This document shows positions 6,178 through 12,018 of a stretch of DNA of 12,018 nt, one piece after another. Position 1 is the stretch's first letter. Every line of letters starts with the position of its first letter. The DNA lies in contig PBMJ01000006.1 in NCBI GenBank assembly GCA_002722525.1, forward strand, positions 22,908 to 34,925, written 5' to 3'. The DNA is from Acidimicrobiaceae bacterium. Its GTDB lineage: Bacteria > Actinomycetota > Acidimicrobiia > Acidimicrobiales > UBA8592. The notes beneath the pieces were generated by a model, which saw nothing but the letters and a program-made list of their open reading frames with translations, made no database searches and had not been told where the DNA came from. The position numbers and the translations under genes were made by a program.

Positions 6178-7059
6178 ATGAAACTTGTCGCTGCTACGCG
6201 TGGCAGTCCTCTTGCTTTATGGCAAACACAACATGTTGCCGCGCTCCTCAAGCCTCTCGGTGTGGACGTCGAGCCATTAATTGTGCTTACCTCTGGTGAT
6301 AGAGATCAAGATGCTCCTATTCATCAGATCGGAGGGAAAGGTGTTTTTGCGAAAGAGGTACAAAACGCTGTTCTAGAAAACCGTGCAGATTTTGCTGTAC
6401 ATTCACTGAAGGACCTTCCTTCCACAACACCTGACGGGTTGCAGCTAATCGCAGTTCCTAGAAGGGGAGACCCTAGGGATGCACTTGTCGGGTCTTCGTT
6501 AGATGAGTTGCCGATAGGCGGCAATGTAGCTACTGGTTCTGTCCGGAGAAAAGCCCAGTTATCAGCTCTTCGGCCCGACCTCACATTTCACGAACTTCGA
6601 GGGAATATTGAAACAAGATTAGCTAAGGTAGAAAACTTTGATGCCATTATCATCTCTGCAGTAGCGCTAGCACGGTTAGGGCTTCAGCCGAAAGTTATAG
6701 AAATTCTTGAGCCTGAAATCATGCTTCCTCAAGTTGGTCAGGGAGCTTTGGGAATTGAGGCCAGAACAAAAGACCTTAAAATAATCGAATTTCTTCTGCA
6801 GATTCAGGACCCTGTTACTCGAACAGAAATTGACGCTGAAAGATCCTTCCTCGCCCAAATAGGTGCTGACTGCAAAAGCCCAATTGCATGCTATGCGATT
6901 CATGAACATAGCCAAATACGTCTTCGGTCACTTGTAGCTAATGAAGATGGAGAGACAATTTTAACTGACGATAGAACCGGAGATGATGCAACAGATTTAG
7001 GAAAATTTGCTGCTAATGCATTAATAGAGAGAGGGGCGAGGCGCTTATTTCAACCATAA
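6178..7059 (+). CDS. hemC: Porphobilinogen deaminase (hydroxymethylbilane synthase)
   Basis: HemC condenses four porphobilinogens into hydroxymethylbilane on a covalent dipyrromethane cofactor. The 293-residue protein is of usual length. It shows ATRGSPLALWQTQHV (6-20), the GGKGVFAKE loop (52-60), HSLKDLP (75-81) with catalytic Asp79, the ATGSVRRKAQL segment (118-128), LRGNIETRL (140-148), the LPQVGQGALGIEAR motif (183-196), and cofactor-carrying Cys232 in GADCKSPIACYA. That last motif is unusual in having a second cysteine (Cys238) where Gly or Ala is commoner. It sits 25 bases after hemA and 43 bases before hemD, whose product uses hydroxymethylbilane directly. Confidence 0.97.
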   Translation: MKLVAATRGSPLALWQTQHVAALLKPLGVDVEPLIVLTSGDRDQDAPIHQIGGKGVFAKEVQNAVLENRADFAVHSLKDLPSTTPDGLQLIAVPRRGDPRDALVGSSLDELPIGGNVATGSVRRKAQLSALRPDLTFHELRGNIETRLAKVENFDAIIISAVALARLGLQPKVIEILEPEIMLPQVGQGALGIEARTKDLKIIEFLLQIQDPVTRTEIDAERSFLAQIGADCKSPIACYAIHEHSQIRLRSLVANEDGETILTDDRTGDDATDLGKFAANALIERGARRLFQP

Positions 7060-7102
7060 TGACCATATACGCGAAATGTTTTGAGAAGGAGCATCGGAGA
7101 AG

Positions 7103-7963
7103 ATGACACTCGGGAAACACAGCTCTCTAACTGGAAAGAAAATTGTACTTACGAGAGCAAGGCATCAAATAAACCAAATAGAAACCCAGCTTCTCCTTTA
7201 TGGGGCAATACCCCTCCTAATCCCGACAATTGAAATAGCTGACCCCCCAGATCTCAGGCAAATTAATAGGGTTTTTACAGATGGAATTACACCGATTGGT
7301 TCGGATGGTTTTTCACAATACGGACGCTTGAAATATGAATGGGTAATTTTTACATCAGCTAATGGTGTTGAGAGATTTATCAGACACAGAGTTGATTGGA
7401 TACGCCACCATAGCTCCGATGACGGCGGGTTAAGCAATGCCTCCTTACTTTTCGGTAATGTTAAGCTCGCCGCTATAGGGCCGGGAACAGCTCAAGCAAT
7501 GACAGAAAATGATCTCGAGTATGCAATGTACGCAGAGGACTTTATTGCCGAAGGGCTTGTGGAGAAATTTCAGGAAATAGAACCAGAATCATCAAATGAA
7601 TTCAAAGGACATATTCTGTTACCGAGAGCATTAAAAGCTCGAAATATCCTCCCGGACTCGTTGCGAAAAATGGGATGGGTTGTCGAAGATGTTCCTGTAT
7701 ATCAGACAATCGTTCCCGAAGTTGAAGCCGGATCTCGAGAGTTACTTTCATCCGCCGATGCGATTGTATTCATGTCGTCATCGACGGCGCAGAACTTTAT
7801 TCAAATGTTCGGAAAGGAATGTTTGCCTAAAGTTATTGTTTCAATCGGCCCCATCACAAGTCAGACAATTCTTGATTGCGGATTCACGCACACCATCCAA
7901 GCTTCTCCCAGTTCAGTAGAAGGGATAGTTTCAGGTTTAGTTGAATATTACGAATCTAACTAG
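7103..7963 (+). CDS. hemD: Uroporphyrinogen-III synthase
   Basis: HemD cyclises hydroxymethylbilane with inversion of ring D to give uroporphyrinogen III. HemD proteins are poorly conserved, but this 286-residue protein has the family pattern of two alternating domains: IVLTRARHQ (14-22), WVIFTSANGVERF (80-92), LAAIGPGTA (122-130), ILLPRA (171-176), the conserved Tyr200 of VPVYQT, IVFMSSSTAQNF (221-232) and VSIGPITSQT (246-255). It is somewhat longer than a minimal HemD because of apparent insertions near residues 61-77 and 103-112. AAGGAG at 7086-7091, eleven bases before the ATG, supports the start. It is encoded between hemC and hemB, as in other actinobacteria. Confidence 0.93.
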   Translation: MTLGKHSSLTGKKIVLTRARHQINQIETQLLLYGAIPLLIPTIEIADPPDLRQINRVFTDGITPIGSDGFSQYGRLKYEWVIFTSANGVERFIRHRVDWIRHHSSDDGGLSNASLLFGNVKLAAIGPGTAQAMTENDLEYAMYAEDFIAEGLVEKFQEIEPESSNEFKGHILLPRALKARNILPDSLRKMGWVVEDVPVYQTIVPEVEAGSRELLSSADAIVFMSSSTAQNFIQMFGKECLPKVIVSIGPITSQTILDCGFTHTIQASPSSVEGIVSGLVEYYESN

Positions 7964-8036
7964 CTCTGCAGGCCCATTTCATTCAATTTCCTGATAGTTG
8001 ATCACCTCACCCCTCCGAAGAGCCCTCACCCACTTA

Positions 8037-8042
8037 TAGACT
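8037..8042 (+). promoter_or_regulatory. Putative -10 element (TAGACT) for a leaderless hemB transcript
   Basis: TAGACT is a close match to the actinobacterial SigA -10, and its last T is seven bases before the GTG at 8049. The 85-base hemD-hemB gap contains no Shine-Dalgarno sequence near the start and no clear terminator hairpin. This is the best single match among the five leaderless candidates. Confidence 0.55.
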
Positions 8043-8048
8043 GTAGCT

Positions 8049-9026
8049 GTGTCCTTCCCCAATAAAAGATTACGTCGGTTACGGAAAACTCCGGCCCTAC
8101 GACGTTTAGTTGCTGAAACTAGACTGAGTGTAGATGACCTTGTCGCGCCCCTTTTTGTTCGAGAAGGTATCGATGACCCTGTCTCGATCCCTTCGCTAAA
8201 TGGAGTGCAACAACATACACGTGAGTCGTTAGTTAAGGAAGTAACGGAACTTCAATCACTTGGTGTTCCGGGAATTATTCTCTTTGGTATTCCCGAACAG
8301 AAGGATCCCCTAGGTTCTGAAGCTTGGAATCCTGATGGGATTGTGCAACTCGCTCTCCAGGACTGTAGAGACGTAGTTGGTGAAGGCATGGTACTTATCG
8401 CTGATCTATGTATCGATGAATACACAGATCATGGCCACTGTGGAGTAGTTCGGGAAGACGGATCAGTTGACAATGATGAGACGATTAACATATACGGAAG
8501 AGTTGCTCAAGCCCAAGCACGCGCGGGTGCTGACATTGTCGCCCCAAGCGGGATGATGGATGGGCAGGTTCGAGCTATACGAGAAGCGCTAGATAAGGAC
8601 AACCATGAAGAGGTCGCGATCCTTGCCTATTCAGCTAAGTACGCCTCAGGACTGTATGGGCCATTCCGAGATGCAGTTGATGTCACGATCGCAGATGGAG
8701 GAGACCGAAAAACTTATCAGCAGGATTGGCGCAACCGACGAGAAGCATTAGCTGAAATACGAGCTGACGAAGAAGAGGGTGCAGATATGATTATGGTGAA
8801 ACCTGCAATTTCATATCTCGATATTATTGCCGAAGCAAGAGATATAACGGATCTACCAATAGCTGCCTACCACGTCTCTGGCGAATATGCGATGATCAAG
8901 GCTGCGGACAGCCAGAATCTTATAGACGGTGACGTTGTAGCCCTAGAACAGCTATCAGCTATCAAACGTGCTGGAGCAGATTTCATTCTTACATATCTAA
9001 CTAGAGAAATAGCTGAAACGCTGTGA
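8049..9026 (+). CDS. hemB: Porphobilinogen synthase (delta-aminolevulinic acid dehydratase)
   Basis: HemB condenses two 5-aminolevulinates into porphobilinogen. The 325-residue protein begins with the typical RLRRLRKTPALRRLVAET arm. Schiff-base lysines are Lys197 (YSAKYASGLYGPFRDA) and Lys251 (IMVKPAISYLD). The metal-site segment ADLCIDEYTDHGHCG (118-132) has Cys121, Asp123 and Cys131, intermediate between the zinc type (Cys-Cys-Cys) and the zinc-free type (Ala-Asp-Asp). GDRKTYQQD (218-226) resembles the allosteric magnesium region. The GTG start is supported by homology of the N-terminal arm and by the leaderless -10. The stop overlaps the hemL start (GTGA), so the two are probably translated together. 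Confidence 0.97.
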   Translation: MSFPNKRLRRLRKTPALRRLVAETRLSVDDLVAPLFVREGIDDPVSIPSLNGVQQHTRESLVKEVTELQSLGVPGIILFGIPEQKDPLGSEAWNPDGIVQLALQDCRDVVGEGMVLIADLCIDEYTDHGHCGVVREDGSVDNDETINIYGRVAQAQARAGADIVAPSGMMDGQVRAIREALDKDNHEEVAILAYSAKYASGLYGPFRDAVDVTIADGGDRKTYQQDWRNRREALAEIRADEEEGADMIMVKPAISYLDIIAEARDITDLPIAAYHVSGEYAMIKAADSQNLIDGDVVALEQLSAIKRAGADFILTYLTREIAETL

Positions 9027-10288
9027 GCGAGGAACTCTTTTCTCGGGCGAAACTGGTTATTCCTGGTGGGGTGAATTCTCCAGTTAGATCATTTCGCTCA
9101 GTTGGCGGCACTCCTTATTTTGTCAACCGCGCTGAGGGCCCATATGTCTGGGATAGTGAAGGAAATCGCTACATAGACTACGTCATGAGCTATGGACCTG
9201 CTATCGCAGGCCACTGCCCGCCCCAAATTATCGATGCGATTCAACAAGCATCTGGTAATGGAACCTCATACGGTGCCCCAACTCTTGCAGAGATTGAAAT
9301 GGCAGAGGAAATATCTAACCGCGTTGATGGGGTAGATACGGTTCGACTCGTATCGAGCGGTACGGAAGCGACGATGACAGCTGTCAGACTTGCTCGAGGA
9401 GCTACAGGACGAGATAAGATCGTGAAATTTTCCGGACATTATCACGGCCATGCAGATAGTCTTCTTGCTGCAGGAGGCAGCGGAGTAGCTAACCAGGGAA
9501 TCTCCGGTTCATCGGGTGTCCCATCTAGCGCGGTTGCAGATACGATCGTCGCGCCATGGAATACAATTCCCGAGCTAGATTCATCTATTGCAGCGCTCAT
9601 CCTTGAGCCAATACCCGCCAATATGGGAGTGGTTCCATCGAATGAAAATTTTTTACAAGAATTACGAAGCCTATGCGACAAGCATGGGGTACTTCTGATC
9701 TTCGATGAAGTCATTACCGGATTTCGAATTGCTAGGGGCGGGGCCTCCCAATGGTATGGGGTAACACCCGATCTGTGGTGTTTCGGTAAAGTAATCGGCG
9801 GTGGGCTTCCAATGGGCGCATACGGCGGTTCATTAGAAGCCATGAGTAACATAGCACCTCTTGGTGATGTCTATCAGGCAGGAACTCTATCGGGAAATCC
9901 AATTGCTACAGCCGCAGGACTCGCCCAATTTCGACTGCTCGACGAGAGTGCTTACGAACGTCTGGAAATAACTGCAAATCGACTTAGTAAGGGATTAGGT
10001 GAAGCATTTGCTAACGCTGGAATAGATGCTGTCCTACCGCAAGTAGGTTCCCTTTTTAGTATCTTTTTCACTCAGCAATCGCCAACAAACTTTGATGAGG
10101 CGCAAAATGCTGCGGAAAATGGACAATATAAACGGTTCTTTCATTCTATGTTGTCACGCGGAGTTGCTTTAGCTCCGGGACCCTATGAGGCTTTATTCCC
10201 TAGTCTCGCCCATACAGATGAAGTGATCGACCAAACAATCGAAATAGCTCACGAGGCTGCTTTGGAAATTGCAAATAGCAACTCCTAA
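9023..10288 (+). CDS. hemL: Glutamate-1-semialdehyde 2,1-aminomutase
   Basis: HemL is a PLP enzyme that isomerises glutamate-1-semialdehyde to 5-aminolevulinate, acting between HemA and HemB. In this 421-residue protein PLP would bind Lys256 in CFGKVIGGGLPMGAYGG, with Asp228 of IFDEVITGFR contacting the pyridine ring. SSGTEATMTAVRLAR (111-125), SGHYHGHAD (137-145) and the N-terminal IPGGVNSPVRSF (13-24) are family hallmarks that separate HemL from other class-III aminotransferases. The GTG start overlaps the hemB TGA by two bases and has no Shine-Dalgarno sequence, so translation is likely coupled to hemB. The gene is convergent with pgi, with only 10 bases between the stop codons. Confidence 0.97.
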   Translation: MSEELFSRAKLVIPGGVNSPVRSFRSVGGTPYFVNRAEGPYVWDSEGNRYIDYVMSYGPAIAGHCPPQIIDAIQQASGNGTSYGAPTLAEIEMAEEISNRVDGVDTVRLVSSGTEATMTAVRLARGATGRDKIVKFSGHYHGHADSLLAAGGSGVANQGISGSSGVPSSAVADTIVAPWNTIPELDSSIAALILEPIPANMGVVPSNENFLQELRSLCDKHGVLLIFDEVITGFRIARGGASQWYGVTPDLWCFGKVIGGGLPMGAYGGSLEAMSNIAPLGDVYQAGTLSGNPIATAAGLAQFRLLDESAYERLEITANRLSKGLGEAFANAGIDAVLPQVGSLFSIFFTQQSPTNFDEAQNAAENGQYKRFFHSMLSRGVALAPGPYEALFPSLAHTDEVIDQTIEIAHEAALEIANSNS

Positions 10289-10298
10289 CGCATTACGT

Positions 10299-11915
10299 TT
10301 ATGGTACGTCTTTCCTCATGTGGTATTGAGTTACTAGAGAGCGAGTGGAGGAGTCATGCGCCGCGCTGCTAGGGACTCCTGCAAGGTCACTAGCCACATT
10401 GTCGACTAATGACTTTCCTAGTTCAACCCCCCACTGATCGAAGCTATTGATCCGCAAAAGAGCCCCGATGATAAAAACCTTATGTTCATACAAGGCGATA
10501 AGTTGCCCTAAAGCAAACGGATCTAAACGATCAGCCAAAATCGTTGAACTTGGTCGATTTCCCACTGAAGATGATGGTCCTTTTATTTCCGGTTTGCCAA
10601 TAGCAAGTGCCTGACTTTGAGCGAAGCAATTCGCAACGAGGGCTTCATGCTGGCGATAAACAACATCATTTTCAATGCCCCCTCTAGTCGGAGATGGATT
10701 TGCAAAAGCTATAAAATCCACAGGAATAACAGATGTCCCTTGATGAAGGAATTGAAAAATAGCATGCTGGGCATTAGTTCCTACTCCACCTAGAATCGCT
10801 GGTCCAGTTTCATAATTTATTAAGTTTCCTTCGCTATCAACATTCTTTCCACTGCTTTCCATCTCAAGCTGTTCTAAGTACGCAGGAAAGGATGCAAGAT
10901 CATTCGCATAAGGGATGACAGCCTGATTGTGGTATCCAAGAAAATTTCTGTTCCAAATACTGATTAAACCCATTAAGACCGGAATATTTTCTGTCAATAT
11001 CGCTGTTTCAAAGTGCTGATCCATCTTTCGGCATCCGTCAAGTAGCGTCTTGAAATTATCAGGTCCGATAGCAATCATTACGGCAAGACTTGTTGCTGAA
11101 GATATAGAGAATCTTCCCCCAACCCAGTCCCAGATTGGGAAAATATTATCTGAAGGAAATCCGTAGCTCTCTGCTTTTTCACTATTAGCAGTTACAGCAA
11201 CAAAATGTTTTCTGAGTATCTGCGGATCTGTTCCAAGAGCTTTTTCTATCCATTCCATAGCTGATTCAGCATTCGTGAGCGTTTCAGAGGTCGAAAATGA
11301 TTTTGAATTTATAATGAACAGGGTTGTTTCTGGGTTTAAATAAGAAAGATTTGTCTCAAGATCCGATGGGTCAAGATTAGAGATAAAATGGCAGTCGATA
11401 CTGTTCTCACAGTATGGTCGTAACGCCTTAAAAGCCATGTATGGTCCAAGGTGAGAGCCGCCAATGCCGATATTGACGACAGAAGATATTGGTTGACCAG
11501 TTGCTCCTAACCACTGCTTAGTCCGAATTCTCAGAGCAAAGTCTGAAGCCATTTCATGAGCGGCTTGAATAAGCGGGATTACATCTTGGCCGTTTACATT
11601 AACTTGTGCTGTTGGTGACATTCTGAGAGCTGTGTGGAGCGCTGGACGTTTTTCAGATTGGTTAACTATTTCTCCTTCAAACAACCCAGTAATCTTTTCT
11701 TTAAGGCCAGCATGGCTGGCCAGATCATTTAGTAAGTGGAGGGTTTCATCTGTTATATGTTGCTTTGAGAAATCGAAGAAGAGATCATCTCGTTCGAATG
11801 AAAGAGACTCCACGCGCTTTGAGTCATTAATCAACTCTCTTAGTGAAAGACCACGCACTGAAGAACAGTGCTCTTCTAGCTCTTTCCATTGCGATGATTC
11901 TGTTAGATCAACCAC
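10299..11915 (-). CDS. pgi: Glucose-6-phosphate isomerase
   Basis: Pgi interconverts glucose 6-phosphate and fructose 6-phosphate. This 538-residue protein is of the standard PGI superfamily length. By comparison with the rabbit and human enzymes the catalytic residues are all present: Arg268 in VGGRFS, Glu353 in EMESSGK, His384 in GTNAQHA and Lys501 in QWGVELGK. NIGIGGSHLGP (148-158) and the SKSFSTSETLTNA segment (204-216) form the phosphate site. The start is GTG at 11915 on the minus strand; a shorter start is unlikely because the N-terminal region aligns with the family arm. It follows the stop of another minus-strand frame by 23 bases, so it is probably in an operon. CATAGT four bases upstream of the GTG is -10-like but too close. 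Confidence 0.95.
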   Translation of the reverse strand: MVDLTESSQWKELEEHCSSVRGLSLRELINDSKRVESLSFERDDLFFDFSKQHITDETLHLLNDLASHAGLKEKITGLFEGEIVNQSEKRPALHTALRMSPTAQVNVNGQDVIPLIQAAHEMASDFALRIRTKQWLGATGQPISSVVNIGIGGSHLGPYMAFKALRPYCENSIDCHFISNLDPSDLETNLSYLNPETTLFIINSKSFSTSETLTNAESAMEWIEKALGTDPQILRKHFVAVTANSEKAESYGFPSDNIFPIWDWVGGRFSISSATSLAVMIAIGPDNFKTLLDGCRKMDQHFETAILTENIPVLMGLISIWNRNFLGYHNQAVIPYANDLASFPAYLEQLEMESSGKNVDSEGNLINYETGPAILGGVGTNAQHAIFQFLHQGTSVIPVDFIAFANPSPTRGGIENDVVYRQHEALVANCFAQSQALAIGKPEIKGPSSSVGNRPSSTILADRLDPFALGQLIALYEHKVFIIGALLRINSFDQWGVELGKSLVDNVASDLAGVPSSAAHDSSTRSLVTQYHMRKDVP

Positions 11916-11938
11916 ACTTACTATGATCGCACGAAAAG

Positions 11939-12018
11939 TCAGCCAGTGGCTTGTTCTATTGTTTCTTCGTAAGCTTCTTGCGCTTCAGGATTTGTCTCAA
12001 GGAAATCAGCGAAGCTGC
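11939..12018 (-). CDS. C-terminal fragment of an unidentified protein upstream of pgi
   Basis: Reading the minus strand from the right edge, one frame encodes 25 residues, including the acidic stretch FADFLETNPEAQEAYEET, and ends in TGA 23 bases before the pgi start. The composition (Glu/Ala-rich, amphipathic) looks like a genuine protein C-terminus, and the spacing suits an operon with pgi. A second minus-strand frame is also open to a TAG near 11958, but its basic, Lys-rich translation looks less natural. The fragment is too short for me to identify; a pentose-phosphate or glycolytic gene would be expected from context in actinobacteria. Confidence 0.5.
   Translation of the reverse strand, partial: SFADFLETNPEAQEAYEETIEQATG

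Noticed and set aside
9442..9852. A 136-codon minus-strand open frame inside hemL.
   Set aside because: It lies wholly antisense to the conserved PLP-binding core of hemL, has no ribosome binding site that I can see, and shows no recognisable domain.
10287..10299. AACG-CATTA-CGTT inverted repeat between the hemL and pgi stops as a bidirectional terminator.
   Set aside because: The stem is only four base pairs and no U-run follows on either strand.
10770..10800. Pgi has Gly377 where many enzymes have Glu in the GEPGTNGQH motif, which at first looked like loss of the catalytic base.
   Set aside because: Counting along the human sequence shows that the catalytic Glu is the one in MESNGK, which is present here as Glu353. 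The GEP glutamate is not the catalytic base, and the other catalytic residues are intact.

Overview
The window is a chromosomal housekeeping segment from what looks like an actinobacterium (Actinomycetota) of moderate, non-high GC content. An uncultured marine Acidimicrobiia-like lineage is my best guess, but that is inference from gene content and base composition only. Supporting signs are an MshA-type glycosyltransferase (mycothiol pathway) followed by a YbjN-like protein, proC followed by a small MerR/excisionase-type HTH protein, and a hemA-hemC-hemD-hemB-hemL run. From memory this order matches Mycobacterium tuberculosis Rv0486 (mshA), Rv0487, Rv0500 (proC), Rv0500A, Rv0509-Rv0512 (hemA, C, D, B) and Rv0524 (hemL), with intervening genes missing here.

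Layout. Positions 1-578 (minus) hold a histidine phosphatase cut off by the left edge. Divergent from it, 604-2580 (plus) carries a MoaD-like sulfur carrier, an MshA-like glycosyltransferase and a YbjN-domain protein. Positions 2640-3711 carry proC and a 65-residue HTH protein. Positions 3765-4708 carry a DUF62 S-adenosylmethionine hydrolase and, overlapping its stop codon, a 29-residue single-pass membrane microprotein. Positions 4890-10288 carry hemA, hemC, hemD, hemB and hemL. Together these encode every step from glutamyl-tRNA to uroporphyrinogen III, except glutamyl-tRNA synthetase. Positions 10299-11915 (minus) hold pgi, convergent with hemL, and 11939-12018 is the 3' end of an unidentified gene upstream of pgi. 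I saw no tRNA, rRNA, CRISPR, insertion sequence or phage gene.

The most interesting system-level signal is in the starts. Five genes (moaD-like, proC, DUF62, hemC, hemB) have no Shine-Dalgarno sequence. Each instead has a TANNNT hexamer, four of them TAG[A/T][C/T]T, ending exactly seven bases before the first base of its start codon. That is the geometry of leaderless transcripts from an actinobacterial SigA promoter, and it suggests that proC, the DUF62 gene, hemC and hemB each have their own promoter even inside the apparent operon. Other points of interest are a MoaD-like protein whose Gly-Gly is masked by three extra residues, a DUF62 protein with alanine in place of the catalytic histidine, the membrane microprotein, and a HemB with a mixed Cys-Asp-Cys metal site. 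I found no clearly new multi-gene system; the region is mostly well-known metabolism.
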